Assembly: GCA_003169845.1 (NCBI GenBank)
Contig: PNAG01000028.1
Span: 145,490-209,489 of the forward strand
Origin: Candidatus Dormiibacterota bacterium
GTDB lineage: Bacteria > Chloroflexota > Dormibacteria > Dormibacterales > Dormibacteraceae
Direction: 5' to 3'
DNA: 64,000 nt
Part shown: positions 1-12,583 of the stretch, in pieces
Position numbering within the stretch: position 1 is the first letter of the stretch
Layout: every line of letters begins with the position of its first letter
Made by a program: the position numbers and the translations under genes
Notes under the pieces: model-generated
Seen by the model: only the letters and a program-made list of their open reading frames with translations
Databases searched by the model: none
What the model was told of the DNA's origin: nothing

Positions 1-610
1 TGTGCCCGCGGGTCGTGTTGACCTCGAGCACTCTTCCGGTGCGGGCCGCGGCGGTGAGGACCGCGCGGATCTCCGTCTCGTAGTCAGCCTCGCGATAGGG
101 TGCCGCGCCGTCGAGCCAATAGCGCTTGGGGTAGTCGATATGGGCGAGCGTCTCGAACGGCTGGCCGCTGTCCACCATGGCCAGGGCCTCGCGAAAGTAC
201 TCCGTCACCGCACCGGGGAAGTCGGCGGCGGCTTTTTCGCGAAACTGGCTGGCGTCGACCATGACGCCGTCGATGCGAACGCAGTGGATCGAGCCGTGCA
301 CCTGGTCGAGCGGGCCGGATGCCAGCACCGCCGCCGTTTCTTCCGGGTACCAGTGCGGCTCGCCCAGCTCGACGCCCGTGAGGATGCGCAGTCCCTTGAA
401 CTTGGCCCGGCAGCGCTCGATCGCGTCGAAGTAGCCCGCCAGGTCGACCGAATGCTGGCCCTCGTGCACGAGCGCCCAATCGGCATGCTCGGTGAAGGCG
501 ATCGCAGGCAGGCCGAGCTCCAGCGCCCGCTCGCAGCTGCGCTCCATCGAGCCGAGAGGGGCGTCCCACGACCATTCGCTGTGCACGTGTAGATCGGGTG
601 GCAGGGGCAC
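1..610 (-). CDS. PHP-domain phosphatase (histidinol-phosphatase-like), partial
   Basis: Minus-strand frame starting at the GTG at 610 and open to the left edge, so the C-terminus is missing. The N-terminus reads DLHVHSEWSWD, the first PHP metal-binding motif, followed about 30 residues later by AFTEHAD, then GVELGE and DQVHGSIHC, and HIDYPKR near the edge. These are the ordered motifs of the polymerase-and-histidinol-phosphatase (PHP) superfamily, a trinuclear metal-dependent phosphoesterase fold. HisJ-type histidinol phosphatases (histidine biosynthesis) have this size and motif order, but a general PHP hydrolase is equally possible. No his genes are adjacent. The family is clear; the substrate is inference. 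Confidence 0.8.
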   Translation of the reverse strand, partial: MPLPPDLHVHSEWSWDAPLGSMERSCERALELGLPAIAFTEHADWALVHEGQHSVDLAGYFDAIERCRAKFKGLRILTGVELGEPHWYPEETAAVLASGPLDQVHGSIHCVRIDGVMVDASQFREKAAADFPGAVTEYFREALAMVDSGQPFETLAHIDYPKRYWLDGAAPYREADYETEIRAVLTAAARTGRVLEVNTTRGH

Positions 611-665
611 CGCACAAGGCTACCTGCAGCGCAAATTGCAGATCTGATGGTTAAAATGGCCCGCC

Positions 666-1004
666 GTGGGGTGGGTACTGCTTGGCTTTACCTATGCGGT
701 GGGCGGGCCATTGCTCGGAATTGGGCTCTACATCGTCCTCCGCGGCCGCTTCCCGGGCTGGTGGATGGAATGGATGCTCTGGCCGGTCAAGCAGGTGACG
801 CCGCTGGTGGTCAGGCTGCAGGGCTTGACCGTCGTCGGCCTCGGAGCCTCGATCGTGGCGATCGGCCTGAGCACGTGGGTCTCGGAGTTCGTGGGCGGGC
901 TGCTCGTCGTGGTCGCGATCGCGGCCTACGTACTCGGCGCCGGGCTGTACGTCTACAGCACCTGGCTATCGCGCCGAGGGACCAAGGAGCAAGAGCTAGC
1001 CTAG
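666..1004 (+). CDS. small integral membrane protein
   Basis: A 112-residue protein starting at GTG 666 with three strongly hydrophobic stretches (about residues 1-25, 48-70 and 75-98) and a charged C-terminal tail (SRRGTKEQ), typical of a small inner-membrane protein. No family was recognised. It converges on gatB and their 3' ends overlap by nine bases. A longer frame over the same region (647-1063) lacks membrane character and is probably spurious. Confidence 0.6.
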   Translation: MGWVLLGFTYAVGGPLLGIGLYIVLRGRFPGWWMEWMLWPVKQVTPLVVRLQGLTVVGLGASIVAIGLSTWVSEFVGGLLVVVAIAAYVLGAGLYVYSTWLSRRGTKEQELA

Positions 1005-2396
1005 GAGGCGGAGCAGCAGGTCGCTGGCGATCCTTGGATTCGCTTGCGGCGCTCTCTTCTTGAGATCCGCCATCAGAGCGCCCAGCGCCTGCTTCTTGCC
1101 CGCCCGGTAATCCTCGACCGCCCGCGGATTGGCCGCCATCACAGCTTCGACCTCGACCTGGAGGGCTGACTCGTCGCTCATCTGGACGAACCCGTGCTCG
1201 CGGACGATGTCCGAAGGCAGGCGGCCTGTTTCGACCGACTCCATCAACACCTCCCGACCCTGGTCTCGCGTGATGCTCCCGGCCGTGACGAGCTTCACCA
1301 GGTCGGCCAGGTGCTCCGGCGTGGGGATCTTGCCCGACGGCGCCACCTCTCCGATGATCCAGTTCGCGACGGGCTTGGACTCGGCCCCCGCGGCGACGGA
1401 CGCTTCGAACAGGTCGGCCAGCTCGCGGTCGGCGGCGATCAGCACCGCGTCCGCGGCCGGAAGCCCGTGCTGGGAGACCAGCCGGCCGCGGCGCGCGCCA
1501 GGGAGCTCCGGCAGCGCGCGCCTCAGTTCCTCGATCCAGGCCGCGTCGATCTCCAGCGGTGGCAGGTCCGGATCGGGGAGGTAGCGATAGTCCTCCGCGA
1601 ACTCCTTGCTGCGCTGCGCGAAGGTGCGGCCTTCGGCTTCGGACCAGCCGCGCGTCTCCTGCACCACGGTGCCGCCCGACTCGAGGACCTCGGTCTGGCG
1701 GCTCATCTCATAAAGGATGGCGCGATGCAGGGCGCGGAACGAGTTGATGTTCTTGAGCTCGGTCTTCACGCCCAGCTCCACCGATCCCACGCGCCGCAGC
1801 GAGATGTTAGGCTCGGCCCTCAGCTGTCCCTTTTCCATCTCGGCCTCTGAGGCGCCGATCGTGCGGAGCAGGGTGCGGAGCGCGACGGCGTAGTCGCGAG
1901 CCTCGTCGGCAGATCGGAGGTCGGGCTCGCTGACGATCTCCATCAGCGGAACGCCGGCGCGGTTCAGGTCGACGAACGACTCCAACGCCTTGTGCAGCTT
2001 GTCGCCGGCGTGGATCAGCTTGCCCGTGTCCTCCTCGAGGTGGACGCGGCGGATCCGCACACGCCGGCCATCGACCTCCAGGAAGCCGTTGATGCTCATC
2101 GGCAGGTCGTACTGGCTGACCTGGTAGCCCTTAGGAAGATCGGGATACATGTAGTTCTTACGGTCGAACTTGGTGTGGCGAGGAATCTCGCAGCCGAGCG
2201 CGAGCGCCGTCTTGAGGCACGCCTCGACCGCCGCCTTGTTGATCACCGGAAGCACGCCCGGCATGCCCAGGCAGATCTCGCACACGTTGGAGTTCGGCGG
2301 GTCGCCCAGCCGGCCGACGGCGCAGCCGCAGAACATCTTGCTGCGCGTGGTCGGCTGCACGTGCACCTCCATACCGATCACGACCTCCCAGTCCAC
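996..2396 (-). CDS. gatB: Asp-tRNA(Asn)/Glu-tRNA(Gln) amidotransferase subunit B
   Basis: Subunit B of the GatCAB amidotransferase, which binds misacylated Glu-tRNA(Gln) or Asp-tRNA(Asn) and transfers ammonia from GatA to make Gln-tRNA or Asn-tRNA. The 466-residue protein opens with GMEVHVQ and has CEICLGMPG, the [16 protein letters not shown] signature and [12 protein letters not shown], followed by the helical tail/YqeY-like C-terminal domain. Length is close to the usual 475-490. The GTG start at 2396 follows a purine-rich stretch (gggagcggg). It is the last gene of the gatC-gatA-gatB run and overlaps the opposing membrane protein gene at its 3' end. Presence of GatCAB implies the organism lacks GlnRS and/or AsnRS (inference). 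Confidence 0.97.
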   Translation of the reverse strand: MDWEVVIGMEVHVQPTTRSKMFCGCAVGRLGDPPNSNVCEICLGMPGVLPVINKAAVEACLKTALALGCEIPRHTKFDRKNYMYPDLPKGYQVSQYDLPMSINGFLEVDGRRVRIRRVHLEEDTGKLIHAGDKLHKALESFVDLNRAGVPLMEIVSEPDLRSADEARDYAVALRTLLRTIGASEAEMEKGQLRAEPNISLRRVGSVELGVKTELKNINSFRALHRAILYEMSRQTEVLESGGTVVQETRGWSEAEGRTFAQRSKEFAEDYRYLPDPDLPPLEIDAAWIEELRRALPELPGARRGRLVSQHGLPAADAVLIAADRELADLFEASVAAGAESKPVANWIIGEVAPSGKIPTPEHLADLVKLVTAGSITRDQGREVLMESVETGRLPSDIVREHGFVQMSDESALQVEVEAVMAANPRAVEDYRAGKKQALGALMADLKKRAPQANPRIASDLLLRLLG

Positions 2397-2406
2397 GCCC
2401 CGCTCC

Positions 2407-3897
2407 CTAGCCCTCTCCCCCGAGGGGGGAGGGGATTGACGCGACTTCCGCCTTCACGCCCGAGGCGACTTCATAAGCTCGCGCCACGCGCAGCGCTACG
2501 TCCTCGCGCCACTGCGGGGCGAGCACCTGCAATCCCACCGGCAACCGCTCCTCGGTCATGCCGCATGGCACGCTGATCCCCGGCAGGCCCGCAAGGTTGC
2601 CTCCGAGCGTGAGCACGTCGCACAGGTACATCGAAAGCGGGTCCTGTGTCTTGGAGCCGATTGGGAACGCAACGGTCGGAGATGTCGCGCTGATGATCGC
2701 GTCGCATTTCTCGAACGCGGTGTCGAAGTCGCGCTTGATCAGCGTCCGCACCTTTTGAGCCTTGAGGTAGTACGCGTCGTAGTAACCGCTGGACAGCGCG
2801 TATGTGCCGAGCATCACGCGCCGCCGCACCTCGGTCCCGAAGCCCTTGCGTCGCGTGCGTTCGTAGGACTCGGTGATGTTCTGCCCGTCCTGGCAGAACC
2901 CGTATCTGACACCGTCGAACCGCGCGAGGTTGGAGGAGCATTCGGCCGGGGCGATGATGTAGTACGCGGCGAGCCCGTAGTCCGTGTGCGGCAGCGTCAC
3001 GTCGACGATCTCCGCTCCCGCCTCACGAAGTGATTTGATGGCCTTGTCGATGGCGGCCTTCACCCCAGGTTCGATGCCCTCGACGTCGTAGTACTCGCGC
3101 GGCACACCGAGCCGCAAGCCCTTCACACCGGCGTCGAAGTCGTGAAGCACGTCATTCGGCCGGTTGGAGGACGTCGCGTCGAGGGGATCGTGGCCGGCCA
3201 TCGCCTCGAGGACTACTGCCGCGTCCTCGACCGAGCGGGTGAACGGACCGATCTGGTCCAGGCTCGAGGCGAACGCGATCAGTCCGTAACGGCTGACGCG
3301 GCCGTACGTCGGTTTCATGCCGACCACGCCGCACAGCGCCGCCGGCTGGCGGATCGAGCCGCCGGTGTCGGTGCCCAGCGCGATCATCGCCTCGCCCGCC
3401 GCCACCGCCGCTGCGCTGCCGCCCGAGCTTCCTCCGGGCACGCGGTCGAGGTCCCATGGGTTGTGGGTCGGGTGATAACCCGAGTTCTCAGTCGAGCTGC
3501 CCATCGCGAACTCGTCGCAGTTGGTCACCCCCAACATCACCGCCCCGGCGGCAAAAAGCCGCGATACCGCCGTCCCGGTGTACGGCGGCTTGAAGCCGCT
3601 CAGGATCCGCGACCCGGCCGTCGCCTCAACGCCGCGAACGCACAGCACGTCTTTCACGGCCATGGGGATTCCGACCAGAGGCCCCAGGTCCCCGCGAGCG
3701 ATCCGCCGGTCGGCCTCCTCGGCCTGCTTCTCCCACAGCTCTGGCGTGAAGCGCAGGAACGCCTTCACACGATGATCGAGGCGTTCGATTCGCTCCGCGT
3801 GCGCTGTGACCAGCTCGGCAGCCGAAAACGCGCGCAGGCGAAGCATGCGCGCGGCTTCCTTGATCGTCAGCTCGGTCAGGTTCGTGAGGTCGGTCAC
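2407..3897 (-). CDS. gatA: Asp-tRNA(Asn)/Glu-tRNA(Gln) amidotransferase subunit A
   Basis: Glutaminase/amidase subunit of GatCAB. The amidase-signature Ser-cisSer-Lys triad is visible: Lys in MAVKDVLC, the Gly/Ser-rich block [14 protein letters not shown], and the nucleophile block [16 protein letters not shown] followed by [12 protein letters not shown]. At 496 residues the length is normal. The ATG overlaps the gatC stop by four bases (ATGA), indicating translational coupling. The last residues ([10 protein letters not shown]) are encoded by a C-rich palindromic repeat that lies across the gene end (2409-2434), so the native C-terminus seems to have been replaced or extended by repeat sequence. 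Confidence 0.97.
   Translation of the reverse strand: MTDLTNLTELTIKEAARMLRLRAFSAAELVTAHAERIERLDHRVKAFLRFTPELWEKQAEEADRRIARGDLGPLVGIPMAVKDVLCVRGVEATAGSRILSGFKPPYTGTAVSRLFAAGAVMLGVTNCDEFAMGSSTENSGYHPTHNPWDLDRVPGGSSGGSAAAVAAGEAMIALGTDTGGSIRQPAALCGVVGMKPTYGRVSRYGLIAFASSLDQIGPFTRSVEDAAVVLEAMAGHDPLDATSSNRPNDVLHDFDAGVKGLRLGVPREYYDVEGIEPGVKAAIDKAIKSLREAGAEIVDVTLPHTDYGLAAYYIIAPAECSSNLARFDGVRYGFCQDGQNITESYERTRRKGFGTEVRRRVMLGTYALSSGYYDAYYLKAQKVRTLIKRDFDTAFEKCDAIISATSPTVAFPIGSKTQDPLSMYLCDVLTLGGNLAGLPGISVPCGMTEERLPVGLQVLAPQWREDVALRVARAYEVASGVKAEVASIPSPLGGEG
2409..2434. repeat. C-rich palindromic repeat, copy 1 (within gatA 3' end)
   Basis: Near-palindrome of the form ccctctcccccg-a-ggggggaggg, one of eight related elements in this window. 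This copy overlaps the gatA stop region and encodes the last residues of GatA. The arms are slightly imperfect. Confidence 0.65.
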
Positions 3898-4187
3898 GTC
3901 TCTTCCTGGATCGCAGGCACGCGAAAGAATCCGTCCACGGCCGACGGCGCATTTGCCAGCGCGTCGGCCTGGTCAAGTCCCGGACGCGGAACGTCCTCCC
4001 TGAGTGTGTTCGCGACCTCCACGACTTGTGCCGTCGGCGGGATCGCATCGGTGTCCAGCTCTTGCAGCCGGTCGATGTGCGCGAGGATGCCGCTCAGCTG
4101 CTCGGCGTAGAACTCCTCGTCGCCCGGCTCCAGTCCGAGGCGGGCGAGCATGGCGACATGACGGACCTCATCTCTCGAGAGTGGCAC
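3894..4187 (-). CDS. gatC: Asp-tRNA(Asn)/Glu-tRNA(Gln) amidotransferase subunit C
   Basis: A 97-residue GatC, the small belt-like subunit that wraps around the GatA-GatB interface and stabilises GatA. Typical GatC features: the N-terminal SRDEVRHVAMLARLGL helix, a middle IDRLQELDT segment, and the conserved LREDVPRPGLDQADALANAP region that reaches into GatA. GTG start at 4187. First gene of the gatCAB run, four-base overlap with gatA, ten bases downstream of a small membrane protein gene on the same strand. Confidence 0.95.
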   Translation of the reverse strand: MPLSRDEVRHVAMLARLGLEPGDEEFYAEQLSGILAHIDRLQELDTDAIPPTAQVVEVANTLREDVPRPGLDQADALANAPSAVDGFFRVPAIQEET

Positions 4188-4197
4188 GCGATCTAGC

Positions 4198-4545
4198 TTA
4201 GTTTCTGGAGGAATTGCGGCTCGACACGAGCCCGATCAGCGCCGGGATTCCGGCGACCGCACCCACGACCGTGAGCGTCATGGCGGCCGATGCGACCGCC
4301 GCCAGCGTGCGTGCCCAGCGCTCTCGCCTCACCAGGCCGATCGCTCCTATCACGGCCACAGCCGCCGATCCGATCGAGTAGGCCGAGGACGTGATGAGGA
4401 TCAGGCGGGAGCGCCCCACCGCGGATGGCTCAGAAAGAAATCCGACGATGAACCAGGCCCAGGCGACCATCACGGCGGCGCCGGCCAGCAGCACGGGCCA
4501 CACCCAGGTCGGCGTGGCCGCCGGTGCTGTTCGTTCTTCAGTCAC
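4198..4545 (-). CDS. small membrane protein between ligA and gatC
   Basis: About 115 residues from the GTG at 4545 (VTEERTAPAA). The frame is open further upstream, but that part is antisense-like Arg/Ser-rich sequence overlapping ligA, so the inner GTG, preceded by gcagg, is preferred. Three or four hydrophobic segments follow (WVWPVLLAGAAVMVAWAW; LILITSSAYSIGSAAVAVIG; the ALAAVASAAMTLTVVGAV region). No family recognised. It lies between ligA and gatC in the same orientation with gaps of about 30 and 10 bases, so it is probably co-transcribed. A GTG two codons upstream (4551) is an alternative start. Confidence 0.6.
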   Translation of the reverse strand: MTEERTAPAATPTWVWPVLLAGAAVMVAWAWFIVGFLSEPSAVGRSRLILITSSAYSIGSAAVAVIGAIGLVRRERWARTLAAVASAAMTLTVVGAVAGIPALIGLVSSRNSSRN

Positions 4546-4573
4546 CTGCACTGCGCGAGAGTGTAGTCCGGGG

Positions 4574-8820
<4,247 letters not shown>

Positions 8821-8882
8821 CGAGAATCGAGTCTACCCGTGGGCTGCGATCGAAACCGCCCCCCACCCCGCGCTGGACGCCG

Positions 8883-8903
8883 CCCTCCCCCTACGGGGGA
8901 GGG
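8883..8903. repeat. C-rich palindromic repeat, copy 2
   Basis: Perfect 9-base arms ccctccccc / gggggaggg around tac, between the divergent starts of pcrA and the GAF-cyclase gene. Same family as the other dispersed palindromes. Confidence 0.7.
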
Positions 8904-8943
8904 ATAAGCGCCTGATATTTACGTTTGCTTCGTTAGACTCTCC

Positions 8944-10131
8944 GTGCCCTTGGCTCACGAAGTCGATCTTGGTATTCGCGACCACCTGCTCTACGAGCTC
9001 GCGCGCGATCTCAGCTCCTCCCTCGAGCTCGATGTCGTGCTGCGCAAAGTGGTGGACCGCGTGATCACCCTGATGAAGGCGTCTCGCGGCTTCATCGTGC
9101 TGGTCGATCCCGTCACCAACACCATGTCCGTGCCGATGTCCGGCGGCGAGGCTGACCCCGAGAAGACGCGCCTTTTTCTCGGCTCGAAGACGGTCATCGA
9201 GCAGGTGGTCAGCACGGGCCAGGCCGTCGTCTCGACTGACGCCAGCCTCGACGATCGCTTCAAGGGCCAGCAGTCAGTGATCCTCCAGAACCTGCGGTCG
9301 ATCATCGCCGTGCCGCTGGTCACCAAGGGCAAGGTCATCGGCGCGGTCTACGTCGACAGCCCATTTCGCGCGGCAATCTTCGAAGAGAAGGACAAGGAGT
9401 TCCTGCAGGCCATCTCAGACCTGGCCGCGATCGCCATCGACAACGCTACCCAATACGAGCGCTCGAACTTCCTCCGCCAGCTCTTCGAGCTCCACGTCAA
9501 CAAGCAGGTCACCGACTACGTGCTCGCACGCTCCGACCGCAACACCAAGTTCCTGCCCGGCGAGCGGCTCGAGGTGACCATGCTCAACTCCGACATCGCA
9601 GGCTTCTCGACCTTGTCGCAGCGCATGGAGGCAGAGGAGCTGGTCAAGTTTCTCAATCATTACTTCGAGCGGATGATCGAGGTGGTCCTGGCGCACGGCG
9701 GCAACATCGACAAGTTCCAGGGCGACGGCATGCTGGTCGTCTTCGGAGCGCCGAATCCCATGCTCGACCACGCCGCGCAGGCGCTCAAGGCCGCACGTGG
9801 AATGGTCCGAGAGATCGACCGCCTCAACCGAGAGCTCATCGAGGCCGGCCAGCCCGGGATATCGGTTGGCATCGGCCTCGACACCGGCTACGTGGTGGCG
9901 GGCCACGTCGGCTCTGAGCGCCGGCTGGAGTTCACCCTGATCGGCGTCCCGGTGAACAACAGCTCCTACCTTTCGAAGGTGCGCCCGGCCCGGGTGCTGA
10001 TGTCAGAGACGACGCGCGACCTGCTGCCGGCCGGGTTCGAGGTGACCGACTACGAGCCGATGCTCCTCAAAGGCGCGATCCAGCCGCAAGCGATCTACCA
10101 GCTGGAGATCTCGGTCACTGCCGAGAGCTAA
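8944..10131 (+). CDS. GAF-domain protein with class III cyclase-like domain
   Basis: 395 residues. An N-terminal GAF domain (about residues 20-170; e.g. DASLDDRFKGQ, RSIIAVPLV, GAVYVDS) is followed by a class III adenylate/guanylate cyclase homology domain (about 205-370). Both metal-binding Asp positions are present (NSDIAGFS; KFQGDGMLVVFG) and the adenine-selecting Lys lies in IDKFQGDG. However the usual IGDxVNxAxR motif reads IGVPVNNSSY: the second base-recognition Asp is Val and the transition-state Arg is Tyr. The domain may be a weak or inactive cyclase or a nucleotide-binding regulator. No transmembrane segment. GTG start at 8944 lacks a convincing ribosome binding site. Confidence 0.85.
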   Translation: MPLAHEVDLGIRDHLLYELARDLSSSLELDVVLRKVVDRVITLMKASRGFIVLVDPVTNTMSVPMSGGEADPEKTRLFLGSKTVIEQVVSTGQAVVSTDASLDDRFKGQQSVILQNLRSIIAVPLVTKGKVIGAVYVDSPFRAAIFEEKDKEFLQAISDLAAIAIDNATQYERSNFLRQLFELHVNKQVTDYVLARSDRNTKFLPGERLEVTMLNSDIAGFSTLSQRMEAEELVKFLNHYFERMIEVVLAHGGNIDKFQGDGMLVVFGAPNPMLDHAAQALKAARGMVREIDRLNRELIEAGQPGISVGIGLDTGYVVAGHVGSERRLEFTLIGVPVNNSSYLSKVRPARVLMSETTRDLLPAGFEVTDYEPMLLKGAIQPQAIYQLEISVTAES

Positions 10132-10168
10132 AAAAAAAAGGACCCGGCCCCTCAGGAGGGCCGGATCC
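10130..10168 (-). terminator. Rho-independent terminator of the SnoaL-like gene
   Basis: On the minus strand a GC-rich stem-loop (10140-10168, ggatccggccc paired with gggccgggtcc around a short loop, two mismatches) is followed by a run of ten T. It sits just past the stop at 10184. On the plus strand the poly-A coincides with the stop codon of the cyclase-like gene, so the hairpin may also stop that transcript less efficiently. Confidence 0.75.
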
Positions 10169-10183
10169 GACGTTAGCTGCTTG

Positions 10184-10615
10184 TTAGACCGTAACCGGGG
10201 TAGGGATCAGGCCTAGCTGGGTCATCTGGTCGAGGAGATCGAAGTAGATCCGAGCTTCGGTGATCTTTCCGTTCTCAACCTTGAGGATCTGGACGCCCTT
10301 GCCTACCACATGCTTGTGGGTCGGCTGGACGGTACCCATCGGGCCCTCGAGGGGACCGGTGTTGGTGCCTTCCATCGTCACTTCCTGGACGATCCAAGGA
10401 GCGCTCACGATCTCGTTGCGGACGGTCATCTTGCCGTTCGGGAAGCCCTTCAGCCAGCGCTTCGCGTAAGCGGTTGCTTCGTGAGCGTTGGTGGCCTTGA
10501 AGCCGCCTGGCGCGCTGAACTTGATGTCCGACGCGTGCAGCTCGTTGAGGGTCTTCTCGTCATTGGCGTTGAACGCGGCTACAAAATGGGCGGCGGTGTC
10601 TTTGATCTCAGTCAT
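10184..10615 (-). CDS. SnoaL-like / ester cyclase family protein
   Basis: 143 residues from ATG 10615, which has a good ribosome binding site (aggag, seven bases upstream); upstream in-frame codons look non-coding. It fits the NTF2-like SnoaL fold: TAAHFVAAFNANDEKTLNELHASDIKFSAPGG at the N-terminus, a middle segment WLKGFPNGKMTVRNEIV and a C-terminal VENGKITEARIYFDLLDQMTQLG, which matches the SnoaL/ester-cyclase consensus. Members are polyketide cyclases or small-molecule isomerases; substrate unknown. Single-gene unit with its own promoter and terminator. Confidence 0.75.
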   Translation of the reverse strand: MTEIKDTAAHFVAAFNANDEKTLNELHASDIKFSAPGGFKATNAHEATAYAKRWLKGFPNGKMTVRNEIVSAPWIVQEVTMEGTNTGPLEGPMGTVQPTHKHVVGKGVQILKVENGKITEARIYFDLLDQMTQLGLIPTPVTV

Positions 10616-10758
10616 GCGTCTTCTCCTAAGGAGTGACCGCGAAGCGGGGGGCCAAGAGGCTACTGCCATGCCGGGTGCGCGTAGGGCGTATCTCCAGCAG
10701 AAGCCGGCAACCGGGAGAGCCGCGGCTCTCACCTCAGTCCAGAAACGAACTGCCGCTC

Positions 10759-10767
10759 ACTATAGCA
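10759..10767 (-). promoter_or_regulatory. extended -10 promoter candidate for the SnoaL-like gene
   Basis: On the minus strand the sequence reads TGCTATAGT, an extended -10 (TGn plus TATAGT). No convincing -35. It would give a leader of about 140 bases to the ATG at 10615, containing the perfect palindrome gagagccgcggctctc. Confidence 0.4.
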
Positions 10768-10786
10768 CAAAATGGTTGCGGCTGCG

Positions 10787-10795
10787 TGCTAATAT
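10787..10795 (+). promoter_or_regulatory. extended -10 promoter candidate for the excisionase-like gene
   Basis: TGCTAATAT, an extended -10 (TGn plus TAATAT), divergent from the SnoaL promoter. The expected transcription start, about seven bases on, falls near 10802, where the excisionase-like reading frame could begin, so a leaderless message is possible. Confidence 0.35.
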
Positions 10796-10867
10796 TTCCG
10801 GGTCGAACGCCCACGCCTACTTTCTGTAGCCGAGGCCGCCGCCGAGCTCAAGGCCTCCAAGGCCTAC

Positions 10868-11095
10868 GTGCGGCGCATGCTGGCCCGGCAGCGCCTGTAT
10901 GGAACCAAAGTGGGATCCGTGTGGGCCATCTTCCCCGACGACGTCGAGGCCTTCAAACGGACGCGCCGGCCGGCCGGCCGTCCGCGCAAGCTCCCTGCGG
11001 TCGTGGTGATTGACAGCGCTTCAGAAATCGTCGGCGAGCGAGCTCACGCCGGGACGCATCGCATGCTCCGGAAGCGGGGTCGCCGGGCTAACTAA
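10868..11095 (+). CDS. excisionase-family helix-turn-helix protein, start uncertain
   Basis: The coordinates use the only canonical in-frame start (GTG 10868), but the domain clearly begins upstream: the frame is open from 10793 and reads LLSVAEAAAELKASKAYV before that GTG, then RRMLARQRLYGTKVGSVW and a PDDVEAFKR end. Together this matches the MerR-like excisionase/DNA-binding domain. From the upstream TAA (10790-10792) to 10868 there is no ATG, GTG or TTG in frame; the most natural first residue would be the GTC at 10802. The tail is basic (RRPAGRPRK). Probably a small DNA-binding regulator; its true start is unresolved. Confidence 0.55.
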   Translation: MRRMLARQRLYGTKVGSVWAIFPDDVEAFKRTRRPAGRPRKLPAVVVIDSASEIVGERAHAGTHRMLRKRGRRAN

Positions 11096-11119
11096 GCGCG
11101 ACCGCGCGGTAGGTCTGGA

Positions 11120-11731
11120 TCAGCCCAGGCACTGCCAGCGCCCCGGACCGTAGTGGCTGTACAGCCACGCCGCGGCCTGGGCGTTGGCGACTGGGTCGAA
11201 CGGCGACTGACTCGCCCAGGGCGTTCCGCCCCACGTACTCGGCAGGAACTGAAACAGCCCTGAGGCGCCGCTCGTCGAGTTGACCGAGTCGGGGTGGTAT
11301 CGAGACTCGCAGTAGGCGACGTTGATCGCCCATTGGACAGCGGCCGGCCCAAGCGGGCTGAACGCATCGTTGATGATCTTGGCGATGTAAGGCGGCGGGG
11401 GCGCGTGGTTGCTGCGGGCTGCGATCGCCGCGGCCTGCGCCGCCACGGCCGCAGTCTGGGCCTGGGCCGCGGCGATGGCGTCCTGCTGCGCCTGGTAGTC
11501 GGCCAGGCCCTGCTTCAGCTCCGCCGACCACGCATTGACCTGGGCCGTCTGCGCCGCCTGCACCCGCTGGTTGCGCGTCTGCTGCACGACGGAAAGCCGG
11601 TCGTAGGCACTGAGCTGGGTGACGGCGACGGCGTTCGAAACCAGCGCCGGCGGGTCCAGCCGAACCAGCACGATGCCGGCCAGGATTACGGCCCAGACCA
11701 GAACCGCCCGAAACAGTGGCAGCAACCCCAA
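11120..11731 (-). CDS. secreted/anchored lysozyme-like (SLT-type) protein
   Basis: 203 residues from a TTG at 11731 preceded by a strong ribosome binding site (aggagg). An N-terminal signal-anchor (LFRAVLVWAVILAGIVLV) is followed by an Ala/Gln-rich coiled-coil-like stretch (about 65-110) and a C-terminal lysozyme-like transglycosylase domain: VAYCESRYHPDSVN with the predicted catalytic Glu, then SGLFQFLPSTWGG and AAAWLYSHYGPGRWQCLG. This resembles the transglycosylase-like domain of Rpf and SLT proteins, which cleave peptidoglycan glycan strands outside the membrane. Likely role: cell-wall remodelling. Confidence 0.8.
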   Translation of the reverse strand: MGLLPLFRAVLVWAVILAGIVLVRLDPPALVSNAVAVTQLSAYDRLSVVQQTRNQRVQAAQTAQVNAWSAELKQGLADYQAQQDAIAAAQAQTAAVAAQAAAIAARSNHAPPPPYIAKIINDAFSPLGPAAVQWAINVAYCESRYHPDSVNSTSGASGLFQFLPSTWGGTPWASQSPFDPVANAQAAAWLYSHYGPGRWQCLG

Positions 11732-11866
11732 ACGCTCCTCCTAGAAGTCGCCCTACCCCTGGGGCGCTGTTCAGGCCTGAGCTCGGAGCGAGACGTCTGG
11801 AAGACCGCTCAGGTGTCGGAAGTGGCACCCTACCAAATGGGCGGCCACTTTGTATAGCCGTTTCGG

Positions 11867-12559
11867 TTAAAAAAGGTTAGTCAGGCGCCGGCGCAGCAGT
11901 TTCCGGCCTTTTGGCTCCGTATACGGCGGCAGCAGCCCTTTCACGCTCTCGAAACCGACCGCGGTCAGGGAGGCCGGGTCGTGGCCGGCAGGCGAAATCG
12001 GCTTGCCGATGATCACGCGAATCGGCTTGCGAAACCACAGGTCCTTGGTCCCGGACAACGCCACTGGCACCAGGGGAACGCCCGCCTTGATCGCGAAGTG
12101 CGCAAAGCCCTTCTTGAACTGCATCAGGTCCCCCTCGGTGGGCCCGTAGTCGGCTTCCGGAAAGATCGCGACCGCGCCTCCGATCGCCAGGCAGCGATCG
12201 ACGTGCTGGAATAGCGCCGGGTCGCCATGACGCTCCCGGACGACCGGCACATAGCCGCCCGTGGTGCGAATCAGCCACCACTGGAACTTGCGGGTCACCA
12301 GCAGCGTGGGATTGGCCAGGAAGTGGAGGCGCGGCTCGACCGGGAACAGCAGCAGGATCGCGAACTCGTCCAGCCAGTTGAGGTGGTTGGCGATGACGAT
12401 GTAGTTGCCGGTCCGCGGGACGTTCGCGCGTCCCTCCACCTGGAATCGGAAGCACAACCAGAGGAGCGGTACCGCGACCATGCGAAGGAACCGGTACGCG
12501 AGGTTGGCGTGCGAGCCGACAGGCAGTAGGTCGGCGGGTGGAAGGGCGGTGCCGGCCAT
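11867..12559 (-). CDS. 1-acyl-sn-glycerol-3-phosphate acyltransferase (PlsC family)
   Basis: 230-residue LPLAT-family acyltransferase. The catalytic HxxxxD motif is in ANHLNWLDEF (about residues 57-66). Motif III is FPEADYGPTEG instead of the common FPEGTRS, then FKKGFAHFA and GVPLVPVALSG complete the fold. The N-terminal FLRMVAVPLLWLCFRF segment is a likely membrane contact. Probably makes phosphatidic acid from lysophosphatidic acid and acyl-ACP/CoA. The unusual motif III may mean a different acceptor. It is 24 bases downstream of the PKD protein gene on the same strand. Confidence 0.85.
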   Translation of the reverse strand: MAGTALPPADLLPVGSHANLAYRFLRMVAVPLLWLCFRFQVEGRANVPRTGNYIVIANHLNWLDEFAILLLFPVEPRLHFLANPTLLVTRKFQWWLIRTTGGYVPVVRERHGDPALFQHVDRCLAIGGAVAIFPEADYGPTEGDLMQFKKGFAHFAIKAGVPLVPVALSGTKDLWFRKPIRVIIGKPISPAGHDPASLTAVGFESVKGLLPPYTEPKGRKLLRRRLTNLF

Positions 12560-12583
12560 CTCGTTGGCCGGCAGTCTAGGCGC

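Noticed and set aside
2-592. Long plus-strand open frame at the left edge
   Set aside because: It is antisense to the PHP-domain gene in register; the minus strand contains the PHP motifs in order.
10640-10760. Possible SAM-type riboswitch (GCCGGCAACC and nearby palindrome) in the SnoaL leader region
   Set aside because: The GGCAACC block is on the strand opposite the transcript and the other conserved riboswitch positions are missing; the gagagccgcggctctc palindrome is simple.
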